A stretch of 64,000 bases of DNA from Moorena bouillonii PNG (GTDB lineage Bacteria; Cyanobacteriota; Cyanobacteriia; Cyanobacteriales; Coleofasciculaceae): NCBI RefSeq assembly GCF_001942495.1, contig NZ_MKZS01000001.1, forward strand, positions 1,912,929-1,976,928. Direction: 5' to 3'. Below, piece after piece: positions 47,081-56,467 of the stretch. The notes under the pieces are model-generated. The model did not search any database. It saw only the letters and a program-made list of their open reading frames with translations, and had not been told where the DNA came from. The position numbers and the translations under genes are program-made. Within the stretch, counting starts at the first letter, position 1. The number at the start of each line of letters is the position of its first letter.

Positions 47081-47148
47081 AGGGTGGGCAGTGCACCAGA
47101 CAGATAATCAAGCTTGCAAAGGGCGTTGCTAGGCACTGCCCACCCTAC
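47081..47148. mobile_element. 70-bp MITE-like repeat, copy 2
   Basis: Same sequence as the copy at 46981-47050 apart from the first bases. Ends 10 bp before the pdhC stop. Confidence 0.75.
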
Positions 47149-47158
47149 GATTAATGGC

Positions 47159-48469
47159 TTAAAGAGTTAACGATTGCGGATCAGTTTCAATCAACTTCGC
47201 CAAGTCTTGCAAGAACGCTGCCGCATCAGTACCATAGATAATCCGGTGGTCACAGGTAATATTGACTTGCATCTGACGCTTTACACCCATCATGCCGTCA
47301 GGGGTAGCTACTACCGTAGGACGGGATGCACCAATGGCCAAAATAGAACCCTGTCCTGGGGGCAAAATCGCATCAAACCGGTCTACACCAAACATTCCTA
47401 AATTGGATAGGGTGAAAGTACCGGAATTATATTCCTCTGGCTGCAACTGCTTAGTTCTGGCACGGTCTACTAAATCTTTCCAAGTGCGAGACAGAGAATA
47501 AATATCCAGCTGCTCCGCATGGCGCAATACTGGGGTAATCAAGCCACCATCAGCCATTGCCACAGCCACAGCTACATTAATGGAACTGTGATACTGAATT
47601 CCCCGTTCGGTATAACTAGCATTAACCAAGGGATGCTTCTGCAAGGTAACCGCTACTGCCTTAGCCAGCAGCCCGGTCATGGTAACACCCTTAGGCTTAA
47701 TTTTTTTGTATAACTTATCTAACTCATCGGTAGTGATGGTGTAACCAACCCTGAAGGTAGGCACTTGCAGGCTGACCATCATATTCCTCACCACTGCATT
47801 TTGCAGGGTATTGAACGGCACCACTTCTCCGAGGGGTACAGCTGCAGGAGGTGCTGGCAGAGGTGCTGGCAGAGGTGCTGGGGTGGGAGTGGGCATTACA
47901 GCCGCTGTCGGGGGTGCTGCTTGGGTGGTGGCTGCTGGTGTCGGAGGAGTGATAACTTTACCTGCTGCTGCTTCCACATCCTCAGCCACAATCCTGCCAT
48001 GGGGACCACTTCCTCTCAAGGTATTGAGATCAACCTTTAATTCCTTCGCTAGTTTACGAGCTCGGGGAGAAGCAATAATTCTGCCATTACGGCGGCTGGG
48101 AGTATCAGCAACTGCAGCAAGAGCTGTCTGTACCGGTTCTGGGGTTGAAGCCGTTGCTTGCTGAGCTGTTGCTGTGTCAGTAGCTGGTGTAGATTGGGCA
48201 GCTTGTTGTTTAGCTGCTTCAATTTCCGCTTCCGTTTCCGCAATCAGAGCAATCGGGGCTCCCACCGGAGCAGAGTCACCAGCTGATACCGTGATTGTGG
48301 CAAGATAGCCTTCATAGAAGGACTCAACGTCCATATCAGCCTTATCCGACTCAACCACCACCACGGTTTCACCTTTTTCGACTTTGTCTCCCGGAGATTT
48401 TTCCCAGGAAACGATTTTGCCTTCGGTCATGGTTGAACTGAGGGCGGGCATGAAAACTTCGTGAATCAT
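47159..48469 (-). CDS. pdhC: Pyruvate dehydrogenase E2, dihydrolipoamide acetyltransferase
   Basis: Core of the pyruvate dehydrogenase complex, transferring acetyl from lipoate to CoA. One lipoyl domain (about 1-75; the lipoylated Lys is in VESDKADMDVES), an Ala/Pro/Thr/Gln-rich linker, and a peripheral subunit-binding domain (IIASPRARKLAKELKVDLNTL...GPHGRIVAEDVEAA, about 130-170). A second Pro/Ala linker (PTPTPAPLPAPLPAPP) precedes the catalytic domain ending NITCDHRIIYGTDAAAFLQDL with the active-site His in DHR. 436 residues, full length. Stands alone, as often in cyanobacteria. The linkers are low complexity at DNA level. Confidence 0.96.
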   Translation of the reverse strand: MIHEVFMPALSSTMTEGKIVSWEKSPGDKVEKGETVVVVESDKADMDVESFYEGYLATITVSAGDSAPVGAPIALIAETEAEIEAAKQQAAQSTPATDTATAQQATASTPEPVQTALAAVADTPSRRNGRIIASPRARKLAKELKVDLNTLRGSGPHGRIVAEDVEAAAGKVITPPTPAATTQAAPPTAAVMPTPTPAPLPAPLPAPPAAVPLGEVVPFNTLQNAVVRNMMVSLQVPTFRVGYTITTDELDKLYKKIKPKGVTMTGLLAKAVAVTLQKHPLVNASYTERGIQYHSSINVAVAVAMADGGLITPVLRHAEQLDIYSLSRTWKDLVDRARTKQLQPEEYNSGTFTLSNLGMFGVDRFDAILPPGQGSILAIGASRPTVVATPDGMMGVKRQMQVNITCDHRIIYGTDAAAFLQDLAKLIETDPQSLTL

Positions 48470-49212
48470 GGGGTGGTCTTCTAAATCAATTCTAGTGAGC
48501 TAGCAAAAACATGATGCCAGCTTGCATTGTAACTTGAATAAGCCCCAGAAAGCCATCGTACTGTGTAAAGAAACCATGAGCCAGAGGGCTTCGATGGTTT
48601 TCTACAATACGGATATCCTCTTTTTGCTCAGGATTAGGGATTAGGGGAGTGGGTAGCTACCCATCACTCTATACATGCTCATGGCTCTTAACTAAGCGAT
48701 GCAGCGCCGACCTGCGGGGGTTTCCCCCATGAGCGACTGCATCAAGAAAAGCTCTTATCTAGCAAAGGGAACAGCGGATCTGGGAGTAGGGAGCGGTGCG
48801 ACCCAAGGGCGATTTACTCGCCCATTGGAAAGCGCACCGAGGGAGTAGGGAGTAGGGAACTTTTGATCAAAAATTTCCACAATTCATTATAGGTACCCTA
48901 TCCGTTGACTACTGACAGGGTTAGTCTAAGAGCTGGTTTAGTATAGCCTTAAATCTTATTGATTTTGGTTGGTGGATGAAGGTAACTTCACTGAATCTTT
49001 AATTAACCAAATAAAACCTTAAAGAAATGAATAAATTATTCCAAGACAGTTACCTTATACCTAACCTATAGGTTAATTAATCATAAAATAACTATAATCA
49101 TCTATTTATTCCCTGAATAGTAGCTATTACAGGTTAATTAAAATCCTAAAAATAAGATATAAAAATAAATTTTAGCGCTAAAATTCAGTCAGTATTGAGG
49201 GGTATAAAAGCC
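48470..49212. repeat. Intergenic region with dispersed repeats
   Basis: 743 bp between divergent genes. Contains a GATGCAG...CTGCATC hairpin element (48698-48743), a 39-bp element at 48795-48833 whose exact reverse complement lies at 62601-62639, and GGAGTAG heptamers. The right 300 bp are AT-rich leader of the PEP-CTERM gene. No gene recognised. Confidence 0.65.
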
Positions 49213-49956
49213 ATGAAAAAGTTATCAAAACTTACGCTCACAGCTGCCTTAGTTACTTTGGGCACAGTAGGGGCTAATCCCGCTCTAGCTGATACATACT
49301 TACTGGATTTTGAAAAGGATGATGCTGGTAAGGTTCTCAAGGCTGGAACTAAGACAAATATTGGTGAGCAATGGGCAAAATTCGGTGTGCATATAACCAG
49401 TAACAAAGGGTCTAATCATCCCTTAAGGTTATTCAACAGCAATTGCGGACCTGATTTTGGGATTACATGCAGCGGTGGAGACGCTGACTTAGCCACGGGA
49501 CCTTCATTTGGTACGAAGCCACAGGGTAATGTTCTAATTATCAACGAGAACACAAATGAAGAACCTGACGACTGGGCTGGCGGTGGCATCATTTCCTTTG
49601 TTTTTGATCAAGCCGTTTCTGTTGATTACGTCACCCTTCTAGACATTGATGAGAATCCGAAGAATAAAAACGGATATCTGGAAGCGTTTCTGGAGGATGG
49701 CACAACAGAGAAACAATCACTAAAATTTGGCACAGACAACTCCCTATCCACTTACCGTTTCAGGGATATTCCCGAGTATTCAGTGACCAAGCTAGATATT
49801 AAACTACCAGGAAGTGGTGCGGTATCTGGCATCAAGTTTCGCAATTTTCCAGAGCCCCCTAAACCTTCTAAGAAAGTTCCCGAACCAACTGCGACATTGG
49901 GTCTGTTGATGTTGGGTGCTATGGGTGCCGGGTCAGTGTTCAAGCGCTATAAATAA
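49213..49956 (+). CDS. PEP-CTERM exported protein
   Basis: 247 residues from the ATG at 49213 (the frame opens at a TTG 18 bp earlier). Signal peptide MKKLSKLTLTAALVTLGTVG...ALA, a mature beta-rich domain with LDFEKDDAGKVLKAGTKTNIGEQWAKFGVHI, FDQAVSVDYVTLLDID and SVTKLDIKLPGSGAVSGI, which resembles lectin-like jelly-roll domains. The C-terminal sorting signal VPEPTATLGLLMLGAMGAGSVFKR has PEP, a hydrophobic span and a basic end. Substrate for an exosortase; presumably a surface or extracellular-matrix protein. Confidence 0.87.
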   Translation: MKKLSKLTLTAALVTLGTVGANPALADTYLLDFEKDDAGKVLKAGTKTNIGEQWAKFGVHITSNKGSNHPLRLFNSNCGPDFGITCSGGDADLATGPSFGTKPQGNVLIINENTNEEPDDWAGGGIISFVFDQAVSVDYVTLLDIDENPKNKNGYLEAFLEDGTTEKQSLKFGTDNSLSTYRFRDIPEYSVTKLDIKLPGSGAVSGIKFRNFPEPPKPSKKVPEPTATLGLLMLGAMGAGSVFKRYK

Positions 49957-50341
49957 TGCCATCGTAAGCATTCAGCTATCAGCTATCAGCTTATGTGCTA
50001 CGCACACGCTACGCGAACAGCTTTTGAATGAAAGAGGTAAGTATTCGTTTAATCTCAGTTCCCTGGCCTTTCGGCCTTGCTAATTGAGGTGCCCAAGGGA
50101 AAAATTCATAGTCTTTGGCTTTGAGTCCGTTGAACTCGTCAGCCGGATAGCTTGTTTTAAGCTGACCGCTGACGGCTGATAGCTGAACGCTTACGCCATC
50201 AGTAATTAAATGGGCTTGGATTGAGGGGATAATGTGTTTTGTTGAGTGTTAAGTATTGAGTGTTGAGTTTTAACCCTTGACGGTTGACTGTCAACAGCCG
50301 ACAAGTTAGGTTGAATCCTATTGAATCAAACTTGGTATGAG
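49957..50341. other. Intergenic region with dispersed motifs
   Basis: 385 bp, no gene. AGCTATC heptamers after the PEP-CTERM stop, then CTACGCACACGCTACGCGAACAGC, a dispersed motif also near 60773, GGCCTTTCGGCC, and AGTGTTGAGT-type repeats before the lipoprotein start. Confidence 0.5.
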
Positions 50342-50824
50342 ATGCTTAACAAAAAACTTTCCTTGACCGTGCTTACAGGTATTATCCTAATCCTGAGTGC
50401 TTGCAATCTGATTAGCAAACCCCCTGCACCCAAACCAATTCAGTCTCCTGCTAATGTTCAGACTAAACGAGAAGACTACAAAGCCATTGACCTAGCCAAT
50501 AAGGCAAAACCGGATCAACTGATTGGTGCCGATCCAAAAGCGATCGCATTATCTACCTTTGGTCAAAACCAATCAATGTTGATTGAAGGAAACTTCGATC
50601 AACAGGTCAAGGTAGATTATCCTAAACCTGATCAGGCGGTAGTCACCATCACTCAAACGGGTTTACCGGATGACTCTGTACGTGGCATCCGGTATCGTAT
50701 TGAGTTATCCCCCAAAGAATCAGCCCAAACTGGCAAACAGTGGCAGGTTATGTGGGCTGGTCAACAGTTTACCTGTCGAGAGGGACGGGGTCATCAGGAT
50801 TGGTCAACGGAATTTTGCCAGTAA
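50342..50824 (+). CDS. Lipoprotein of unknown function
   Basis: 160 residues from the ATG at 50342, chosen because it gives a clean lipoprotein signal MLNKKLSLTVLTGIILILSAC with lipobox LSAC (the frame opens at a TTG at 50321). The mature part is a small domain with DPKAIALSTFG, VKVDYPKPDQAVVTITQTGLPDDSVRG and KQWQVMWAGQQFTC...FCQ, with two cysteines that could form a disulfide. Resembles cyanobacterial hypothetical lipoproteins; no function known. Followed by a strong terminator. Confidence 0.8.
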   Translation: MLNKKLSLTVLTGIILILSACNLISKPPAPKPIQSPANVQTKREDYKAIDLANKAKPDQLIGADPKAIALSTFGQNQSMLIEGNFDQQVKVDYPKPDQAVVTITQTGLPDDSVRGIRYRIELSPKESAQTGKQWQVMWAGQQFTCREGRGHQDWSTEFCQ

Positions 50825-50872
50825 TGGCTGGATCAATGGCAAAGGGGTGAAAGACAATACAGAGATTTTTAA

Positions 50873-50912
50873 ACACGGATAGACAGATAACCAACTATCT
50901 GTCTATCCGTGT
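50873..50912. terminator. Bidirectional hairpin terminator
   Basis: Perfect 17-bp arms ACACGGATAGACAGATA and complement, loop ACCAAC, between convergent lipoprotein and YlqD-type genes, preceded by GATTTTTAA. Confidence 0.7.
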
Positions 50913-50973
50913 CTATTGATCTGGTGTGATCTTTTCCTTAATCTGTAGCTATTAATTCAGCCTTGACATCGTG

Positions 50974-51423
50974 CTAAATATCACCGCGAATCTCTTGGAT
51001 AACCCCATCCCGCAGCAGAATTTCTACGTTCATCTTTTTGACTAGGTTATCTCCCTCTTCCACCCTGAAGAAGCTTTCTAGCTGACCTTGACTAACTTCT
51101 TGGTCGAGTTCGAGGGTTTGGACTTGTTGTAGTTGCTGAAGTTGCTGGTTTTTCTGGTCTAGCAGTTCACTTTTCTTTTGATTGACCTGCATTTGAATGC
51201 TTTCAATTTGTTGCGATACCTGAGGACCAGGAGGATCCATGCTCTGCTTTTTAATCTCAGCGATCGCTTTTTGTCCCTGGATATCAATCTGTTGCAGTTG
51301 GCCGTCGATTTGGTTGATTTGATTTTGTAGTTGTTGCTGAACCTCTTCTTTCCATCGAGGGGTAACGATGGCTTTGATATTAATTGGCCGTTTCAATAGT
51401 AAGTTCTTGTTAGAGTCGTCCAT
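50974..51423 (-). CDS. YlqD-family protein
   Basis: 149 residues from the ATG at 51423, where GGA lies upstream; the frame opens at 51480. Starts DDSNKNLLLKRPINIKAIVTPRWKEEVQQQLQNQ, followed by a long coiled coil very rich in Gln (QQLQNQINQIDGQLQQID, NQQLQQLQQVQTLELDQE) and a small C-terminal beta segment RVEEGDNLVKKMNVEILLRDGVIQEIRG. This matches the YlqD family found in cyanobacteria and Bacillus, whose function is unknown. Stand-alone. Confidence 0.8.
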   Translation of the reverse strand: MDDSNKNLLLKRPINIKAIVTPRWKEEVQQQLQNQINQIDGQLQQIDIQGQKAIAEIKKQSMDPPGPQVSQQIESIQMQVNQKKSELLDQKNQQLQQLQQVQTLELDQEVSQGQLESFFRVEEGDNLVKKMNVEILLRDGVIQEIRGDI

Positions 51424-51569
51424 ATGCGTTCCACTATCTAAGTTTGAGGGATTGAGAGTTTGACTGGTTATATTACTCAATAATTCTTAAAAAGAAGATT
51501 GAGGTTCAGTCTCAAGGTTCGAGGCCTGCACCTCTAAACCTTCTAACGTTTTAACTTTATTGCCCTCGA

Positions 51570-53549
51570 TTAAGCAAACATCGCGTCAATGATAGCGCGA
51601 TAGCGTTCGGTGACTACAGGTCGTCGGATTTTAAAGGTTTGAGTCATCATGCCATTTTCCTGGGAAAACGGCTCTAGAATCAGCCTAAAGGTGCTAATAC
51701 GGTCATCTGGCCGATAACCTGGGCGATTTTTGACTTCTCGGTTTAATTCAGTCCGGTATAAAGTCTGAACCTCTTTAAGATTTAAATCAACATCTGGAGC
51801 AAATACGTCAAGGGGAAGATTTTGACCCGCTGCCCACCCTTGTAAGGCATCTAAATTTGGTACTATTAAAGCACCCAATGCCTTTTGGTCTTGACCTAAC
51901 AGGATAATCTGGTCAATGTAAGCACTACGCAAACAAGCATCTTCTATCGGTTGTGGCTCAATATTTTCCCCATTGGTGAGAACTATAGTATCTTTGGCTC
52001 TGCCAGTTAGGACTAAATCATTCTGGGGGGTAACCCAACCTAAATCCCCTGTATTAAACCACCGGTCTAGATCAATTGCCTTAGCAGTAGCTTCTGGTTT
52101 GTGATAATACTCCTGCATCACCTGTGGTCCTTTTACCATCACCAACCCTCGTTGACCTTGGGGTAAAGGCTGATGAGTCTTAGGGTCAACAATCCGGATT
52201 TGAGTGTCCGGTAAAGGTGGTCCAGCACTAAAACGCAGGTTACGATACGAACGCCTAGCATTAGTAACGGGAGAGGTTTCGGTTAACCCATAGCCTACTA
52301 GGACTTCGACACCAATAATCTCAAAGAAGTTATCCAAGTGCCGAGCTAAGGAACCCCCACCACTAACGACTTGCTTGATTTGTCCCCCAGTGGCTTCCCG
52401 GACTTTTTGATAAACTAGTTTATTAGCCAATTGATGAACCGGCCATAAATAGGAAGCTTGCACTGTGGCCAATAGTTTTTGGATAGGTGTTGGATTTAAA
52501 TTATCTAAGGTCAACCCCTGAGCAAGCCGCCGTGCATCAATGTAGCGTTGACTGTACCCTAGCAGGTTTTGGACTAATTTCTGCTTACCTTCCGGTTGCT
52601 CACGAAACTGCTTTTGCACCCCCTCATAGATCGATTCCCACAGTCGCGGTACTCCGACCATAAAGTTAGGTTTGAAGGTTTTAAGGTCTTTTTTGACATG
52701 GCGCAGGTTGGTGTAAATCTGGGTGCAACCCTGAGATAATAGAAAATACTCCGCTGAGCGTTCGTAGGCGTGCCAGGTAGGCAGGATAGAAAGAACGCGA
52801 TCGCCTTTTTCAATTTCTATTACTGTACCAAGGGTGTTGACCTGATGCAGGAGATTACCATGGCTCAGCATCACCCCTTTGGGTTTACCTGTGGTACCAG
52901 AGGTATATAGCAGAGTTGCCAAGGTTTCCCGGTTGTGGTTAGCTTTGGTAAGAGACCGAGATGCCCCGGCTTCCATGAGTTGAGTATAGTTAACAATTTG
53001 TCGGGATGATCCGGTCGATAGTGGTTGTTCTTCAGAAAGGAGAATCACTAATTTAATCGGTAGCCCATCCAAGCGATCGCCTAATTTTTCCAAAGTTTTG
53101 AGGTTTTCTAGCACTACAGCAGTGCTACCGCTATCTTCGAGAATATAAAGCAATTCCTGCCGTTCTGCTTGACCTGAGCGCACCACATTTACTGCTCCTG
53201 CAGTCATGATACCCTGATCGGCAACTAGCCATCGAGGAGAATTATCAGCAAATAACGCAATTCGGGTAGGAATACCCTTCTCATCCAGTGTTGGCTGGAA
53301 GCCTAGGGATTGTAATCCAGCCGCAAATTGCTCGATTTGCTCGTGCAACTGGGTATAGGTCAGGGTCGAAGCTGGAGCACCATGAGCTCCCACAGCGTGA
53401 GGGTCTTGCAGAGCAATGATTGACCCAAAGCGTTGGGCAGCAAGGGGCCAAATTTCTGGTATCGACTGTAGTGAAGAGTAATCAGCAACACGCCTGAGGT
53501 AAACTCTCTCTTGTTGTCTAAGGCGTTCTGCATACTGGTTTTTCGACAT
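51570..53549 (-). CDS. aas: Long-chain acyl-ACP/acyl-CoA synthetase (AMP-binding)
   Basis: Adenylate-forming enzyme that activates free fatty acids; cyanobacterial relatives recycle fatty acids as acyl-ACP. 659 residues. The P-loop-type motif is LLYTSGTTGKPKGVMLSHGN (about 214-233), then the core motif VLVGYGLTETSPVTNARR and the hinge/ATP motif FNTGDLGWVTPQNDLVLTGRAKDTIVLTNGENIEPQPIED. The terminal part MTQTFKIRRPVV carries the C-terminal catalytic lysine region. The N-terminus (RQQERVYLRRVADYSSLQSIPEIWPLAAQRFG) is typical of cyanobacterial Aas. Single gene. Confidence 0.93.
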   Translation of the reverse strand: MSKNQYAERLRQQERVYLRRVADYSSLQSIPEIWPLAAQRFGSIIALQDPHAVGAHGAPASTLTYTQLHEQIEQFAAGLQSLGFQPTLDEKGIPTRIALFADNSPRWLVADQGIMTAGAVNVVRSGQAERQELLYILEDSGSTAVVLENLKTLEKLGDRLDGLPIKLVILLSEEQPLSTGSSRQIVNYTQLMEAGASRSLTKANHNRETLATLLYTSGTTGKPKGVMLSHGNLLHQVNTLGTVIEIEKGDRVLSILPTWHAYERSAEYFLLSQGCTQIYTNLRHVKKDLKTFKPNFMVGVPRLWESIYEGVQKQFREQPEGKQKLVQNLLGYSQRYIDARRLAQGLTLDNLNPTPIQKLLATVQASYLWPVHQLANKLVYQKVREATGGQIKQVVSGGGSLARHLDNFFEIIGVEVLVGYGLTETSPVTNARRSYRNLRFSAGPPLPDTQIRIVDPKTHQPLPQGQRGLVMVKGPQVMQEYYHKPEATAKAIDLDRWFNTGDLGWVTPQNDLVLTGRAKDTIVLTNGENIEPQPIEDACLRSAYIDQIILLGQDQKALGALIVPNLDALQGWAAGQNLPLDVFAPDVDLNLKEVQTLYRTELNREVKNRPGYRPDDRISTFRLILEPFSQENGMMTQTFKIRRPVVTERYRAIIDAMFA

Positions 53550-54021
53550 TCATCAACTCCCTGATTCCTTAGGTAGCTCTTTCTACCATACTCTTATGCT
53601 CAGAGGTGATTGGCAGTGTTGAGTGGACACTATAGTTTCTGTCTTAGATGAAGTCTGGTTAATCACTCGTAGAATAATCCACACTCACCAGAGTTACCAA
53701 AGTCCAATCTACTACTATAACTTGTCCCCACACCCGGTCACCCTACCCCCTACCCCCAATTGAAAGCTTCCCTGTAGCCTAAACCAATAATAAATAGCGG
53801 CTAGACATAGGCGAAGCCTTCTCGAAGATGACACAGTCCGCGCTTCGCTGACTAGATGATCAAAATAATCAACGGGGTTTTAAACCGGGATTTGGTATCA
53901 GAAGATACATGAATTTTGTAGCATTAAAGCTCAACTGAGGAACTATACTGGTTCAGAATTAGTTTTCAATTTCCACCCTACTATAAATAGCATTACCATC
54001 TTTGCCAAGTAAAGGATTCTG
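53550..54021. other. Intergenic region between divergent aas and arsM
   Basis: 472 bp. Contains no gene. The right 150 bp are the probable arsM promoter region; I see no clear ArsR-type palindrome there. CATAGGCGAAGCCTTCTCGAAG near 53805 is part of a dispersed repeat. Confidence 0.5.
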
Positions 54022-54990
54022 ATGACCTATCTCGAAACAACTGCTGAATTTTATTCTGAAGTCGCCCAAACACCCCAAGTTGGTTTGTGTTGTGTCCAAA
54101 GTAGCCCCTTACAACTGCCAGGACTGAAAATTCCTCCACTGATGGCGGAGATGAATTATGGCTGCGGTACTACGGTACATCCCACAGAACTCAGCAATCA
54201 GCCAACTGTCCTCTATGTCGGTGTTGGTGGTGGCTTGGAGGCGTTACAATTTGCTTATTTTTCCCAACGTCCAGGGGGTGTGATTGCTGTTGAGCCAGTT
54301 CAGGCCATGCGGGAGGCGGCTACCCGTAACCTGAAGATTGCTGCTGAAGACAATTCCTGGTTTGACCAAAGTTTTGTGGAAATTCGGGAAGGGGATGCCT
54401 TTGCCCTACCGATGCCAGATGATTCTGTAGATGTGGTTGCTCAGAATTGCCTATTCAACATTTTTGAACCGGCTGACCTGATGAAGGCACTCAAAGAAGC
54501 CTATCGAGTTTTAAAACCAGGTGGACGACTGTTAATGAGTGACCCGATTGCAACTCGTCCGATTCCACCCCATCTACAGGAAGATGAGCGGCTACGAGCT
54601 ATGTGTCTGTCTGGTGCGCTCACTTATCAATCCTATGTCCAACACTTGGTCAGGTCAGGTTTTGGTCAAGTAGAAATTCGAGCAAAGCGTCCCTATCGGC
54701 TTCTGGATTGCCAAAACTACAACCTCGAAGAACCCCTGCTGCTGGAAAGTCTGGATTCTGTTTCTTTCAAAGTTGTGATCCCAGAAGATGGACCATGCAT
54801 TTTTACTGGCAAGACAGCAATTTACATGGGCGCGGAAGAATTTTTTGATGACAATGCGGGACACATCCTCTCCCGTGGTGTGCCAGCGGCTGTTTGTGAT
54901 AAAACAGCCGCGAAATTAGCAAAGGTGAATCCAGAAGAAATCTTAGTCACTGATTCAACTTGGCACTATGTTGGTGGTGGTTGTTGTTAA
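54022..54990 (+). CDS. arsM: Arsenite S-adenosylmethionine methyltransferase ArsM (arsenosugar type)
   Basis: Methylates arsenite with SAM. 322 residues. The SAM-binding fold has LYVGVGGGLEALQFA (motif I) and AVEPVQAMREAATRN; FALPMPDDSVDVVAQNCLFNIF and VLKPGGRLLMSDPIA are later motifs. Cysteines for arsenic binding are plausible in GLCCVQ (23-24), NYGCG, AQNC and the C-terminal GGGCC. A Cys-Cys C-terminus with an extra domain after residue 200 is characteristic of the cyanobacterial arsenosugar-associated ArsM, and the next gene is arsS, which supports it. Confidence 0.93.
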   Translation: MTYLETTAEFYSEVAQTPQVGLCCVQSSPLQLPGLKIPPLMAEMNYGCGTTVHPTELSNQPTVLYVGVGGGLEALQFAYFSQRPGGVIAVEPVQAMREAATRNLKIAAEDNSWFDQSFVEIREGDAFALPMPDDSVDVVAQNCLFNIFEPADLMKALKEAYRVLKPGGRLLMSDPIATRPIPPHLQEDERLRAMCLSGALTYQSYVQHLVRSGFGQVEIRAKRPYRLLDCQNYNLEEPLLLESLDSVSFKVVIPEDGPCIFTGKTAIYMGAEEFFDDNAGHILSRGVPAAVCDKTAAKLAKVNPEEILVTDSTWHYVGGGCC

Positions 54991-55390
54991 AGGTGAAGGA
55001 TTAAGTATGAAGTATGAAGTATGAAGTATGAAGTATGAAGTATGAAGTATGAATGCTGTTCATCTTTGGTTTCTTTAGTAGAGTAGGCTTAAAAATAAAA
55101 ACCATGGATTTGTTGATCAACCAATCCATGGTCTAATTAAAGATTAGTAAATTACAAATCCTACTTTAGAAGTAATACTTCAGAGGATATCTGAAAAGTT
55201 TTTTGATACTGAATTTTGCCCCCCTAGCCCCCCAACTTTGGGGGGAACAAGAGTCAATTTGCTTCTAAAAGTCCCCCAAAATTGGGGGACCAACGGGGGC
55301 TTGGATGTAGCAAATGAGACTTCTCAGACAACCTCTCAGAAGTCATCCTTCAAAATTAATACTTCTAGCAATTACAAGTCAATAAAACTT
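54991..55390. repeat. arsM-arsS spacer with heptamers and a C/G palindromic element
   Basis: 400 bp. AAGTATG heptamers (about 55005-55052), a hairpin (55101-55132), and a CCCCCC...GGGGGG element at about 55218-55300 (CCCCAACTTTGGGG and CCCCCAAAATTGGGGG). The open frame extends through this element into arsS, but this N-terminus is repeat-derived and not expected to be translated. Confidence 0.65.
55101..55132. terminator. Hairpin after arsM
   Basis: Arms ACCATGGATT / AATCCATGGT with a loop that itself contains GTTGATCAAC; preceded by an A-rich run and followed by CTAATTAAA. Possibly ends the arsM transcript. Confidence 0.5.
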
Positions 55391-56386
55391 ATGATTAAAA
55401 CAGACGTTTCAGCTGTTACACCGTTCCGTAATAAACTGCAAGCTCCCTTAAGTAAACACCCAATCACGGTTTTACAAATTAATCTGGGGAAGCGTTGTAA
55501 TCTAGCTTGTACTCACTGCCATGTGGAAGCTGGTCCTAAACGAACTGAAGAACTTTCTCCAGAAATTTGTGACCAGCTTATTACGCTGATTCATCAGTTT
55601 CCTCAAATTAAGACGGTTGACTTGACTGGTGGTGCGCCAGAGATGAATTATGGCTTTAAGCCATTAGTTGAAGCAGCATACAAAACCGGAAAGGAGGTGA
55701 TTGTTCGGTCAAATTTGACCATTTATTTTGAACCGGGATATGAGGATATACCTGACTATTTCGCTAAGCACCAATTACGAGTAGTGGCTTCTTTGCCTTG
55801 TTATTTGGAAGATAATGTAGATAAAATGCGCGGCAAAGGGGTTTACGATGATTCGATTCGGGCGATTCAATGGCTGAATCGATTGGGCTATGGGAGAAAC
55901 CCCAAATTAATTATTGATTTGGTCTATAATCCTTCCTTGCCAAGGAGTGAAAAATTTTCTATGACTCCTAATCAGCTTAACTTGGAGAAGGATTATAAAA
56001 TGTTCCTAAAAGAACATTTTGATATTAACTTCAACCAGCTATTTACAATTACCAATATCCCCGTTGGTAGAACAAAGTTTTATTTACAACGTACCAAGCT
56101 ATATGCTCCCTATATGGCGTTTCTAGAAAATAGTTTCAATGCCAGTACGGTGCAGCATTTGATGTGTCGCAATGAACTGTCTATTGACTATCTGGGTAAT
56201 GTCTACGATTGCGATTTTAATCAGATGGAAAATGTAGCAGCAACGTCTGACACTGGAGAAAGGTTGACAGTTAGTAAACTTCTCGAAGCAGGAAGTTTAG
56301 ACATAATTGAGGAAATTCGCACCGCTTCCTATTGCTATGGCTGTACAGCAGGGTCTGGTTCCAGTTGTGGTGGTGCTTTGATTTGA
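55391..56386 (+). CDS. arsS: Arsenosugar biosynthesis radical SAM protein ArsS
   Basis: Radical SAM enzyme that joins dimethylarsenite to the 5'-deoxyadenosyl group in arsenosugar synthesis. 331 residues from the ATG at 55391; the frame opens at 55238 but that part is repeat DNA. The cluster motif is CNLACTHCH (C-x3-C-x2-C), followed by VDLTGGAPEMNYGFKPLVEAA. The C-terminal part has LSIDYLGNVYDCDFNQM and the tail CYGCTAGSGSSCGG typical of ArsS. Follows arsM and precedes an ArsR gene on the same strand. Confidence 0.93.
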   Translation: MIKTDVSAVTPFRNKLQAPLSKHPITVLQINLGKRCNLACTHCHVEAGPKRTEELSPEICDQLITLIHQFPQIKTVDLTGGAPEMNYGFKPLVEAAYKTGKEVIVRSNLTIYFEPGYEDIPDYFAKHQLRVVASLPCYLEDNVDKMRGKGVYDDSIRAIQWLNRLGYGRNPKLIIDLVYNPSLPRSEKFSMTPNQLNLEKDYKMFLKEHFDINFNQLFTITNIPVGRTKFYLQRTKLYAPYMAFLENSFNASTVQHLMCRNELSIDYLGNVYDCDFNQMENVAATSDTGERLTVSKLLEAGSLDIIEEIRTASYCYGCTAGSGSSCGGALI

Positions 56387-56413
56387 TCTAATCACAGTTT
56401 TTTTTTGATTATA

Positions 56414-56433
56414 ATATGAATGGATTTTCATAT
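56414..56433 (+). promoter_or_regulatory. Candidate ArsR operator upstream of arsR
   Basis: Inverted repeat ATATGAA-TGGATT-TTCATAT, 7-bp arms with a 6-bp centre, 35 bp before the arsR start. AT-rich imperfect palindromes like this are typical ArsR/SmtB sites, so autoregulation is plausible. Confidence 0.5.
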
Positions 56434-56467
56434 CAATGATAATTCAACTGCTGAGAATAGCTGAATC

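Noticed and set aside
47765-48164. Two plus-strand frames rich in Gly/Cys/Arg
   Set aside because: Shadows of the Pro/Ala-rich linker of pdhC on the other strand.
55238-55390. N-terminal extension of ArsS from 55238
   Set aside because: The extra 51 codons are encoded by a dispersed C/G palindromic element; family similarity begins after the ATG at 55391.
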